In this document: piece after piece, positions 7,221-14,773 of the stretch
Numbering within the stretch: position 1 is the stretch's first letter
Layout: the number at the start of each line of letters is the position of its first letter
NCBI GenBank assembly: GCA_045569115.1
Contig: JBJKZS010000115.1
Span: forward strand, 1-19,209
Source: S15-B10 sp045569115
GTDB lineage: Bacteria > Fidelibacterota > Marinisomatia > Marinisomatales > S15-B10
Direction of reading: 5' to 3'
DNA: 19,209 nucleotides
Notes under the pieces: model-generated
What the model saw: only the letters and a program-made list of their open reading frames with translations
Databases searched by the model: none
Told to the model about the DNA's origin: nothing
Made by a program: the position numbers and the translations under genes

Positions 7221-8438
7221 ATGTTCGGTCCTTTTTGGGAAAATATTCGTATTTCCTTTTCATCTATACTTGCCAATAAATCAAGATCAATTCTGTCCGT
7301 TTTAGGTATAGTAATTGGTGTCCTTTCCGTCACGCTTATGGGGACAATGATTTCGGGTCTGGACTCAACATTTGAAAAGAGTATGTCGAACTTTCGAAGC
7401 GATATCCTTTTTGTAAGTAGGATGAATTGGTTTGGGGGAGAATGGGATTGGTGGGAGCTCCGAAATCGACCGAAAATTAAGGAAGAATATGGTGAAAGAC
7501 TTCGATTTGAATCCCAGTTTGTTCAAGCTGTTGCACCAACTTCTGAGCGGGGAGGTCGAATAATTCGAAAAGACCGTCAAATAGATACACGTTTTTTTGG
7601 AACTACCCCAGAATATCTTTCAACAAATGACGCATTAGAGATAGTAAAAGGCCGATTTTTTTCACAAGGCGAACATAGATCAGGTGCAAGGGTTCTGGTT
7701 ATTGGTGCTGATATTGAAAAGGCACTTTTTGAAGATGAAAGTGCATTAGAAAAATTTGTGAAAATTGGAAATCATAAATTTCGAGTCATTGGTGTCACAG
7801 GAAAAATGGGATCCTTCATGGGGCTTTTTAGTCTGGACAATCAAGCAATAATTCCTCTGGAAACTTTCAGGCGACTATTTTCTCGTAGAGGATGGATGAA
7901 TATTCGGCTAAAAGTTGATGGTTCTAATATTGATGAGGCTAAAGAAGAGATTCGAGGGCACATGCGAGTGATTCGCAGGTTAAAACCATCTGAAGATGAC
8001 AACTTTGCTATTAATCATTCATCCGCATTTGAATCAGAGTATAATTCAATTAAGTATGCTATAGGGGGAACAGGTCTCTTTATTACAGCACTCTCTCTTA
8101 TTGTTGGAGGGATAGGAATCATGAATATTATGTTTGTGTCTGTTAAGGAGAGAACAAGAGAAATTGGTGTTCGAAAGGCTTTGGGTGCAACTCAAAAAAG
8201 CATTTTAATCCAATTCTTAATGGAGGCTATCACAATATGTTTTATGGGTGGACTTTTTGGATTAACCGTTGCTTACGGTTTAAGTATGATGATCAACCGT
8301 TTTTTCCCATCGGTTATGCCACTTGGTCTTGCTTTAAGCGCCATTTTACTTAGTGTAATTATTGGTATTATTTCAGGACTTATTCCTGCTTCTAGAGCGG
8401 CTAAACTAGATCCAATTGAGGCTCTACGCTACGAATGA
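7221..8438 (+). CDS. FtsX/MacB-family ABC permease, first paralogue
   Basis: Inner-membrane half-transporter of the mechanotransmission type. In 405 residues it has the four-helix MacB topology: TM1 about 25-46 (preceded by NKSRSILSVLGI), a large periplasmic domain (about 47-278), then TM2 about 282-308, TM3 about 329-356 and TM4 about 366-390. The conserved cytoplasmic loop EIGVRKALGAT (314-324) is the family's coupling segment, and the C-terminus ASRAAKLDPIEALRYE is the standard FtsX/MacB ending. The periplasmic domain contains a tryptophan-rich stretch near residues 70-79 (WFGGEWDWWE) not seen in its neighbour. The gene begins 2 bases after the ATPase stop and overlaps the second permease by 4 bases. 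It is probably one half of a heterodimer with that protein. Confidence 0.92.
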   Translation: MFGPFWENIRISFSSILANKSRSILSVLGIVIGVLSVTLMGTMISGLDSTFEKSMSNFRSDILFVSRMNWFGGEWDWWELRNRPKIKEEYGERLRFESQFVQAVAPTSERGGRIIRKDRQIDTRFFGTTPEYLSTNDALEIVKGRFFSQGEHRSGARVLVIGADIEKALFEDESALEKFVKIGNHKFRVIGVTGKMGSFMGLFSLDNQAIIPLETFRRLFSRRGWMNIRLKVDGSNIDEAKEEIRGHMRVIRRLKPSEDDNFAINHSSAFESEYNSIKYAIGGTGLFITALSLIVGGIGIMNIMFVSVKERTREIGVRKALGATQKSILIQFLMEAITICFMGGLFGLTVAYGLSMMINRFFPSVMPLGLALSAILLSVIIGIISGLIPASRAAKLDPIEALRYE

Positions 8439-9694
8439 AAAGAAAACGATCCCATTTAAAGAATACACTCAAGGAAAGTTTTCGTATGGCGGTAGAAGCT
8501 ATTAGGCAAAATAAATTACGTTCAATTCTCACTTTACTTGGAATAAGCATTGGTGTTTTTTCCGTCATTGGAGTGATGACAGCAATTCGAACCCTTGAAA
8601 CTTCCATTGATTCACAGCTAGACATTTTAGGAACTAAGACTTTCATGATTGAAAAATGGCCAGCTATCTTTATTGGTGGTTCTGGAGGTGAAAAAAATTA
8701 TAGGGAAAGAAAAAATATTGATTTTTTTGAGTACGAAGAACTTAAAAGAAGGGCAGTTCTTCCTTTGCGAGTAAGTGTTAAGGATGAAGAACAGGAACGT
8801 AACATCAAATACAGGGACAAACAGTTAAAACGTTCTGCTAATCTTATAGGAGTAGATGATTGGGGCCTAAGAAGCAATAAAACTTATTTAGCTTCGGGCC
8901 GCAATTTTACTGGGGATGACATTCGTTTTTCAAGAAATGTCACCATTCTTGGTCCTGATGTAGCTGATATTCTTTTCCCTTTTGAAAATCCTATAGATAA
9001 ACAGATTCAAATCAAGGGCTTAAACTATACAGTTATAGGGTTGACAGAAAGAAAAGGAAAAGCATTCGGTGATAGTCAAGACAATTTTCTGCTCATTCCA
9101 ATTACTGTTTATCTCCAGCGGTTCTCCAACCGTTGGACATCCTTACAAATAAGTGTGGAATCAGTTTCTTCTAATATGTATGACAGGACACTTGATGAAG
9201 TTGTTGGGTTAATGAGGGTAATCCGAAAAGTTCCTCCAGAGGAGGAAAATGATTTTGAAATCATTTCAAATGAGGAATTATCCCAAACAATATCTGGCTT
9301 TACAGGCGGAATAAAAATATTCGCCGGAGCCGTTAGTGTCATTGCTCTACTAGTAGCAGGAATTGGTATTATGAATATTATGTTAGTCTCTGTATCAGAA
9401 AGAATTAAAGAAATTGGTGTGCGAAAAGCTATTGGTGCAAATAGAGCAGATATACTGACACAATTTTTAATGGAAGCGATTTTTTTGAGTCAATTTGGAG
9501 GGATTGTTGGAGTTATTTTTGGAATATTAGGTGGTAATGTAGTTGCATTATTGCTGAATGTACCATCAGTTATACCTTTCGATTGGGCCTTTTATGGTTT
9601 AGCTATCTGCTCCATAGTTGGTATAAGTTTTGGTATTTATCCCGCCTGGCGAGCAGCAAACCTTGATCCTATTGAGTCCCTTCGATACGACTAA
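8435..9694 (+). CDS. FtsX/MacB-family ABC permease, second paralogue
   Basis: Second permease, 419 residues, same architecture as the one before it: TM1 about 31-51 after NKLRSILTLLGI, periplasmic MacB core (about 52-290), TM2 about 293-318, TM3 about 343-372 and TM4 about 383-405. The coupling loop EIGVRKAIGAN (326-336) and the terminal YPAWRAANLDPIESLRYD are conserved. The two permeases clearly share descent in their membrane parts but differ strongly in the periplasmic domain, as expected for heterodimer partners rather than a recent duplication. The ATG overlaps the stop of the first permease (ATGA), so the two are probably made in equal amounts. It ends the efflux operon; the next 91 bases separate it from the gatC operon without an obvious terminator hairpin. 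Confidence 0.92.
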   Translation: MKRKRSHLKNTLKESFRMAVEAIRQNKLRSILTLLGISIGVFSVIGVMTAIRTLETSIDSQLDILGTKTFMIEKWPAIFIGGSGGEKNYRERKNIDFFEYEELKRRAVLPLRVSVKDEEQERNIKYRDKQLKRSANLIGVDDWGLRSNKTYLASGRNFTGDDIRFSRNVTILGPDVADILFPFENPIDKQIQIKGLNYTVIGLTERKGKAFGDSQDNFLLIPITVYLQRFSNRWTSLQISVESVSSNMYDRTLDEVVGLMRVIRKVPPEEENDFEIISNEELSQTISGFTGGIKIFAGAVSVIALLVAGIGIMNIMLVSVSERIKEIGVRKAIGANRADILTQFLMEAIFLSQFGGIVGVIFGILGGNVVALLLNVPSVIPFDWAFYGLAICSIVGISFGIYPAWRAANLDPIESLRYD

Positions 9695-9723
9695 TGAAAT
9701 ATTTCTCATAGCCCCCCTTTCTC

Positions 9724-9752
9724 TTGATTGAGCTTCAATGAACAAGTAAATT
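9724..9752 (+). promoter_or_regulatory. Possible promoter of the gatC-hflC operon
   Basis: A -35-like TTGATT (9724-9729) and a -10-like TAAATT (9747-9752) are 17 bases apart, each matching four of six sigma-70 consensus bases. They lie in the 91-base gap before the long operon, where a promoter is expected. The region is so AT-rich that such matches arise easily, so this is weak support. I see no sigma-54 GG-N10-GC element here. Confidence 0.25.
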
Positions 9753-9774
9753 TTTATTATATCATAATTGTAAT

Positions 9775-9782
9775 AAGGAGGT
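9775..9782 (+). promoter_or_regulatory. Strong Shine-Dalgarno of gatC
   Basis: AAGGAGGT is a near-perfect anti-16S match and decides the start of gatC: the GTG at 9786 gives the conserved protein. An overlapping ATG at 9784 is in another frame and does not encode GatC. The spacing to GTG is short (3 bases after the T). Confidence 0.7.
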
Positions 9783-9785
9783 AAT

Positions 9786-10091
9786 GTGCCGGAAAAAAAA
9801 CCTGTCAATCATGATGAGATTCTTAAGATTGCTTCACTTGCAAAACTTCATTTGTCTGATGAGGAAATTTCGTTATATACAGATCAAATAAATGAAATTC
9901 TTGAATATATGAATCAATTGGATGAATTAGATACTGAAGATATAGAACCCCTAAGTCACGTTCTTGATCAAATAAATATGACTCGCAAGGATGAACAGAC
10001 ACCATCTTTACCAAGAGAAGAAGCACTTAAAAATGCGCCAAAATCAGATGATGATTATTTTATTGTACCAAATGTAATAGATAAATCATGA
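9786..10091 (+). CDS. gatC: Aspartyl/glutamyl-tRNA amidotransferase subunit C
   Basis: Small subunit that wraps around GatA and stabilises the GatCAB complex, which converts misacylated Glu-tRNA(Gln) or Asp-tRNA(Asn) to the amide form in the cytoplasm. The 101-residue length and the pattern are typical: IASLAKLHLSDEEI near the N-terminus, a helix ending YMNQLDELDTEDIEP, the SHVL segment, then R(K)DE and the C-terminal YFIVPNVID. It starts with GTG behind a strong AAGGAGGT. GatA and GatB are not in this window, so gatC is uncoupled from its partners and instead leads the Kdo/LPS operon. Its stop overlaps the ATG of kdsB (ATGA). The presence of GatC implies that this organism makes Gln-tRNA and/or Asn-tRNA by the indirect route. 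Confidence 0.93.
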   Translation: MPEKKPVNHDEILKIASLAKLHLSDEEISLYTDQINEILEYMNQLDELDTEDIEPLSHVLDQINMTRKDEQTPSLPREEALKNAPKSDDDYFIVPNVIDKS

Positions 10092-10822
10092 TTGTTAGTT
10101 CAGCACTTAATGATTTTGTAGGAGTCATTCCGGCGAGATATCATTCTGAACGATTCCCCGGTAAAATTCTTGAGCTTATAGATGGTGTTCCTATGGTTGC
10201 CCATGTTTACGAAAGAGCTAAAGAATCGTTGCTTAATACAGTTTTAGTTGCTGTTGATGATAATAAAGCTCTTAGAGCTATGGAAGAGTTAAGCATCCCA
10301 GTGATAATGACGAGTAAAAACCATAATTCTGGTACGGAAAGGGTGGCTGAAGTAGCCAGATCCATAGATGGAGATGTGTTTGTCAATATTCAGGGAGACG
10401 AACCATTTATTAAACCAGAAATAATTAATCTTGTAATTGAACAATTCCATACTAAAGAGAAGATCGATATGGCTACTGTTGCATCAACAAATCTTTCCTC
10501 AGAAGATTTTGAAAATCCTGATGTAGTTAAAGTGATTATAGGAAAAGATGGAACAGCAATAACTTTCTTCAGAAACTCTAATCAAATAACTGAATTAAAA
10601 AACTGTGCAAAGCATATTGGAATTTATGGTTTTAAAAAGGAGTTCTTACTTCAATTTATTCATATGAAAATGACTCCTAATGAAATGAAACTTAAGCTCG
10701 AACAAATGAGAGTATTAGATAATGGATTTGAGATTAATGTTGCTATTACTGCATTAGATTCTATAGGTATAAACAGGCCTGAAGATCTTAAAAAACTTAA
10801 GGAGATTATGACTCTTGCCTAA
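10088..10822 (+). CDS. kdsB: 3-deoxy-manno-octulosonate cytidylyltransferase (CMP-Kdo synthetase)
   Basis: Activates Kdo with CTP to CMP-Kdo, the donor for lipid A inner-core assembly, in the cytoplasm. In 244 residues the family hallmarks are visible: PARYHSERFPGK (15-26) for CTP binding, VAVDD (54-58), SGTERVAEVA (81-90), NIQGDEPFI (100-108) with the metal-binding Asp104, HIGIYGFKKEFL (176-187) and LEQMRVLDNGFEI (204-216). Two places depart from the consensus as I recall it. NSNQI at 163-167 stands where a SPIP-like motif is usual, and INRPEDL (228-234) stands where most members have an aspartate (VDTPEDL). pyrG, which makes its CTP, follows with an 8-base overlap, and kdsA, kdsC and kdsD lie downstream, which supports the assignment. 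Confidence 0.9.
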   Translation: MIVSSALNDFVGVIPARYHSERFPGKILELIDGVPMVAHVYERAKESLLNTVLVAVDDNKALRAMEELSIPVIMTSKNHNSGTERVAEVARSIDGDVFVNIQGDEPFIKPEIINLVIEQFHTKEKIDMATVASTNLSSEDFENPDVVKVIIGKDGTAITFFRNSNQITELKNCAKHIGIYGFKKEFLLQFIHMKMTPNEMKLKLEQMRVLDNGFEINVAITALDSIGINRPEDLKKLKEIMTLA

Positions 10823-12437
10823 AAGAGAAAAAAAATACATTTTTGTACTTGGTGGGGTAATATCGGGACTTGGTAAGGGCATCACCTCAGCTTCAATTGG
10901 TTATTTATTGAAAAGTAGAGGACTCTCAGTAACCATTATGAAGCTTGATCCATATCTTAACGTTGACCCTGGAACAATGAATCCATATCAACACGGTGAA
11001 GTTTTTGTTCTAGATGATGGTTCAGAGACTGATCTTGACCTTGGCCATTATGAGCGATTCATTGATGTTAACATGAGTAAAAACAATAATGCAACCACTG
11101 GTCAAATTTATGAAGCAGTCCTACAAAAAGAGCGAAATGGAGATTATCTAGGTCAGACAATTCAGGTTATTCCTCACATCACAAATGAAATCAAGCAACG
11201 TGTGTACGAGATGAATAAACCTAAGCGTTTTGATGCTATTATTGCAGAAGTGGGGGGTACTGTTGGAGACATCGAAAGTCTTCCCTTTTTGGAGACAATT
11301 AGACAAATACGTCTTGAAAAAGGTCGTAATAATGTTTTTATTGCACATGTAACTCTTCTTCCCTTCGTGGAGGCAAGTGAGGAATTGAAAACTAAACCTA
11401 CCCAGCACAGTGTTATGAAACTCCGTGAAATTGGCTTAGAGCCTGATTTAATCCTATGTCGCTCCTCAGATTTCATCCCAAAATCTGTAAAAGAGAAAAT
11501 ATCACTTTTTTGCAGTGTGCCTCCGTCCCACGTAATTGAAGCACGTGATGTTAAAAGTATTTATGAAGTTCCACTAGTATTCCATGAACAGCGAGTTGGA
11601 GAATTAGTTTCCGAGCAACTTGGTTTGGATGGTGCGGATCATAATATAAGTAAACTTGAATCTTTTGTAGATCGTTTCAAAAACCCTACTCATGAAATTA
11701 AAATTGCTTTGTGTGGAAAATATACAGAGCTCCCAGATGCTTATAAAAGTATCTTAGAGTCATTTATTCATGCTGGCGTTGAAAATGATGCCCGAATTAA
11801 AATAATGTGGATTAATTCTGAAGAATTGGTTTCTGCTAAAGTTTGTGAAAAGCAACTCGGAAAAGTTAATGGAATCCTTGTCCTTCCTGGATTTGGAGAT
11901 AGAGGAACAGAGGGGAAAATAGCCGCGGGTAGGTTTGCTAGGGAAAAGAAGATTCCATATTTAGGAATTTGTTTAGGTTTGCAGACAGCTGTAATTGAGT
12001 TTGCTAGAAATATTTGTGGGTTGAAAAATGCAACTAGTTCGGAATTTAAAAAGGGAGCAACTAATCCTGTAATTCATTTAATGAAAGATCAAAAACAAGT
12101 GAAGCGTAAAGGAGCTACAATGAGATTGGGTGCTTATAATTGTGAATTAAAACCAGGAACTAAAACATACAAAGCATACCGTAAGAAGAAAATTAGTGAA
12201 CGACACCGTCATCGTTTTGAAGTAAATAATGAATACAGACGAAAACTTGAGCAAAATGGAATGGTTTTCAGTGGAATTAATCCTGACCTTAACCTTATTG
12301 AAATTATCGAACTTTCTGATCATCCTTGGTTTATAGCCACTCAATTTCACCCTGAATTAAAGAGCAGAGTTAATAAGGCTCATCCCCTTTTCAGAGATTT
12401 TGTAAAAGCTAGTGTAGTTCACAATAATTCAAAGTGA
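10815..12437 (+). CDS. pyrG: CTP synthase
   Basis: Makes CTP from UTP with glutamine nitrogen and ATP; the last step of pyrimidine nucleotide synthesis and here the likely CTP source for KdsB. The 540 residues are full length. The synthase domain has the P-loop GVISGLGKG (14-22), MKLDPYLNVDPGTMNP (42-57), EVGGTVGDIES (145-155) and PTQHSV (195-200). The class I glutamine amidotransferase domain begins near 295, with the nucleophile Cys386 in LGICLGLQ and His512/Glu514 in QFHPE. The start is TTG at 10815: this puts KYIFVLGG at residues 7-14, as in known CTP synthases, and there is no ATG before residue 42. It overlaps the kdsB stop by 8 bases, so translation is probably coupled. Confidence 0.97.
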   Translation: MPKREKKYIFVLGGVISGLGKGITSASIGYLLKSRGLSVTIMKLDPYLNVDPGTMNPYQHGEVFVLDDGSETDLDLGHYERFIDVNMSKNNNATTGQIYEAVLQKERNGDYLGQTIQVIPHITNEIKQRVYEMNKPKRFDAIIAEVGGTVGDIESLPFLETIRQIRLEKGRNNVFIAHVTLLPFVEASEELKTKPTQHSVMKLREIGLEPDLILCRSSDFIPKSVKEKISLFCSVPPSHVIEARDVKSIYEVPLVFHEQRVGELVSEQLGLDGADHNISKLESFVDRFKNPTHEIKIALCGKYTELPDAYKSILESFIHAGVENDARIKIMWINSEELVSAKVCEKQLGKVNGILVLPGFGDRGTEGKIAAGRFAREKKIPYLGICLGLQTAVIEFARNICGLKNATSSEFKKGATNPVIHLMKDQKQVKRKGATMRLGAYNCELKPGTKTYKAYRKKKISERHRHRFEVNNEYRRKLEQNGMVFSGINPDLNLIEIIELSDHPWFIATQFHPELKSRVNKAHPLFRDFVKASVVHNNSK

Positions 12438-13243
12438 CTGTTTCAGTTAAAAACATCCTATTTGGAGGTAAGTTACTACCAGTTATTGCAGGACCCTGTG
12501 TGATTGAATCTAGAGACCATGCTTTAAAAATATGTGATGAATTGCAGAAAATTTTTTCTAAACATGATGTTCCATTCATTTTCAAATCGTCCTTTGATAA
12601 GGCAAATCGTACTTCTATAGATTCTTTTAGAGGTGTTGGTATAGATGAGGGTTTATCTGCACTTTCAGATATAAAGGCTGAATTTGGTGTACCAATTATC
12701 ACGGATATCCATTTACCCGATCAAGCACAGCCAGTTAGTGAAGTAGCAGATATTCTTCAAATACCTGCTTTTTTGTGTCGACAGACTGATTTGCTTCTAT
12801 CTGCAGCAGCGACTGAAAAATGTATAAATATTAAAAAAGGTCAGTTTATGGCACCACATGACATTATATCTATAGTCAATAAAATAGAGAGTTCAGGGAA
12901 CAAAAAAATTCTTTTAACTGAGCGTGGAACAACCTTTGGCTATAACAATCTCATTTCAGATATGCGGTCTATTCCAATAATGAAAGATTCTGGTTATCCA
13001 GTAATTTTTGATGCAACGCACAGCGCCCAGCGACCAAGTGGTGAAGGTGCTAGAAGTGGTGGGGATCGAGAGGTTATACCAGTTTTGGCTCGCGCCGCAG
13101 TTGCCGCTGGCTGTGATGGTATATTTATGGAAATTCATGATGATATTCACAACGCAAAAAGTGATGCCTCGACACAATGGCCTCTTGAAAAGACAGAAGA
13201 ACTAATAATTAAATTGTTAAGGATAAGGCAAGCCATAGAATGA
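12434..13243 (+). CDS. kdsA: Kdo-8-phosphate synthase (metal-dependent class)
   Basis: Condenses arabinose-5-phosphate with phosphoenolpyruvate to Kdo-8-phosphate in the cytoplasm. The 269-residue protein contains AGPCVIESRD (19-28), KSSFDKANRTS (51-61), GQFMAPHDI (136-144) and DATHSAQRPSG (193-203). Cys22 occupies the position that is Asn in the metal-independent E. coli enzyme. Cys22, His196, Glu233 and Asp244 lie exactly 11 residues after the four metal ligands I recall for the Aquifex enzyme (Cys11, His185, Glu222, Asp233), which marks this as the metal-dependent class. The GTG start overlaps the pyrG stop (GTGA), and the stop overlaps the kdsC ATG, so it is embedded in the coupled series. 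Confidence 0.96.
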   Translation: MTVSVKNILFGGKLLPVIAGPCVIESRDHALKICDELQKIFSKHDVPFIFKSSFDKANRTSIDSFRGVGIDEGLSALSDIKAEFGVPIITDIHLPDQAQPVSEVADILQIPAFLCRQTDLLLSAAATEKCINIKKGQFMAPHDIISIVNKIESSGNKKILLTERGTTFGYNNLISDMRSIPIMKDSGYPVIFDATHSAQRPSGEGARSGGDREVIPVLARAAVAAGCDGIFMEIHDDIHNAKSDASTQWPLEKTEELIIKLLRIRQAIE

Positions 13244-13797
13244 AATTGAATAATAAAACTATCCTAAGGGCAAAAAATATTAAGCTTCTTATCTCTGATG
13301 TTGATGGTGTTTTAACTGATGGATCAATCTATATTGGCAATGATGGTATTGAATATAAACAGTTTAATGTTCTTGATGGAGCTGGAGTTGCTTTTGCTCG
13401 ACAGGCGGGATTGAAATTGGCAGTAATATCAGGTCGCTATTCGCCGGCTACTACGGCAAGAATGAAAGAATTGAGTATTGATGATTGTTTCCAAGGGGAA
13501 CTAGATAAAATGAGGCCCTATAATAAAATAATTAAAAAATATGGTTTGGATAATAAGGAAGTAGGATTTATTGGTGATGATCTAATTGATGTATCGGTTA
13601 TGGAAAAAGTTGGTTTGTCAATAGGCGTAAAGGATGCTCATCCTTATATAACAGAGATTGCGCATTTTTCAACCGCTAAATCAGGTGGAGAAGGTGCTTT
13701 TAGGGAAGCTATAGAGATGATACTGAAGGCAAAAGGTATATATGATAAAACTATTAAATCTATACGAGATAGATTAGAGTCCATTGATGACAGATAA
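13240..13797 (+). CDS. kdsC: Kdo-8-phosphate phosphatase (HAD superfamily)
   Basis: Removes phosphate from Kdo-8-phosphate to give Kdo, the step between KdsA and KdsB. The 185-residue C0-capless HAD protein has motif I DVDGVLTDG (20-28; nucleophile Asp20 and Asp22), motif II VISGR (62-66), a lysine in the LDKMRP segment near 90, and motif III GFIGDDLIDV (109-118). The C-terminal KSGGEGAFREAIEMIL is the conserved KdsC tail that reaches into the neighbouring active site of the tetramer. NeuNAc or other sugar-acid phosphatases of this subfamily look similar, but the position between kdsA and kdsD settles the role. ATGA overlap with kdsA upstream; it overlaps kdsD by 11 bases downstream. Confidence 0.95.
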   Translation: MKLNNKTILRAKNIKLLISDVDGVLTDGSIYIGNDGIEYKQFNVLDGAGVAFARQAGLKLAVISGRYSPATTARMKELSIDDCFQGELDKMRPYNKIIKKYGLDNKEVGFIGDDLIDVSVMEKVGLSIGVKDAHPYITEIAHFSTAKSGGEGAFREAIEMILKAKGIYDKTIKSIRDRLESIDDR

Positions 13798-14773
13798 GAA
13801 TAAAAATATTCAAATCGGTCGCAGGGTTATTCAAATAGAATCAGAGGCCGTGGCCGATCTTGAAAATAGGATTGATATTAATTTCCACAATGCTGTCGAA
13901 ATTATTGCAAAAAGTACTGGTAGAGTTGTTGTTACAGGTATGGGGAAATCAGGTCTTATTGCTCAAAAGATTGCAGCAACTTTTTCAAGTACCGGTACTC
14001 CAGCTCAATTCATTCATCCAGGTGAAGCTGCTCATGGAGATATTGGCATGGTAACAAAAAAGGATACTATACTAGCTATATCTAATAGTGGAGAGACTTA
14101 TGAAATTATTCAGCTTATTCCAGCTTTCAAGAGGTTAAATATTCCACTAATATCAATGTTAGGAGAAAAAGATTCTACTATTGGAAGAAAGACAGAAGTA
14201 TTACTTGATATAAGTGTTAAACGCGAAGCATGTACCCTACAACTCGCTCCAACATCTAGTACAACGGCTACTCTTGCGATGGGGGATGCTTTAGCCATTG
14301 CTCTCCTTGAAAAACGTGGATTTCAACCAGAGGATTTTGCGCTTCTTCATCCTGCGGGATCACTGGGTAAAAAATTAATTCTTACTGTAGATGAGATTAT
14401 GCATTCTGGAGATGACCTTCCAATTGTTTATGAATCTACAGATGTAAAATCAACTTTATTGATGATAAGTGAAAAAAGACTAGGAGTAGCTATAGTATTA
14501 AGTGAAAATGGGAAATTAATTGGAATTATTACAGATGGTGATATTCGAAGGAGTGTTGAAAAAGATAATGAATTATACAGCAAAACTGCAAAATCTCTAG
14601 TTCAATCAGATCAGCCTAGGTCCATTAATAGTAATACTCTTGCAATTGATGCTTTAGATATAATGGAAAAATATGAAATCACTTCATTATTTGTATATAA
14701 GGATGAAAAAACTGATTCTGTACCCGATGGTATCGTACATATTCACGATATCCTTAGGACTAATGTAATGTGA
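13787..14773 (+). CDS. kdsD: Arabinose-5-phosphate isomerase
   Basis: Interconverts ribulose-5-phosphate and arabinose-5-phosphate, the first committed step to Kdo. The 328 residues comprise an SIS domain (about 35-175) and two CBS domains (about 203-260 and 270-325). The SIS domain has GMGKSGLIAQKIA (51-63), HPGEAAHGD (77-85), SNSGET (99-104) and LAPTSSTTA (153-161). Lys54, Glu106, Glu147 and His188 sit exactly 5 residues before the catalytic set I recall for E. coli KdsD (Lys59, Glu111, Glu152, His193), so the active site is intact. A TTG immediately before the chosen ATG would add one residue; ATG at 13787 is preferred. It overlaps kdsC by 11 bases and lptC by 4. In E. coli kdsD precedes kdsC; here the order is reversed. 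Confidence 0.95.
   Translation: MTDKNKNIQIGRRVIQIESEAVADLENRIDINFHNAVEIIAKSTGRVVVTGMGKSGLIAQKIAATFSSTGTPAQFIHPGEAAHGDIGMVTKKDTILAISNSGETYEIIQLIPAFKRLNIPLISMLGEKDSTIGRKTEVLLDISVKREACTLQLAPTSSTTATLAMGDALAIALLEKRGFQPEDFALLHPAGSLGKKLILTVDEIMHSGDDLPIVYESTDVKSTLLMISEKRLGVAIVLSENGKLIGIITDGDIRRSVEKDNELYSKTAKSLVQSDQPRSINSNTLAIDALDIMEKYEITSLFVYKDEKTDSVPDGIVHIHDILRTNVM

Noticed and set aside
9696..9705. Perfect palindrome GAAATATTTC just after the second permease
   Set aside because: It has no loop, is A/T-rich and has no following T run, so it is neither a terminator nor a convincing operator; such palindromes are expected by chance at this base composition.
9784..9786. ATG overlapping the GTG start of gatC
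   Set aside because: It is in a different frame and does not lead into GatC; the GTG frame carries the conserved protein.
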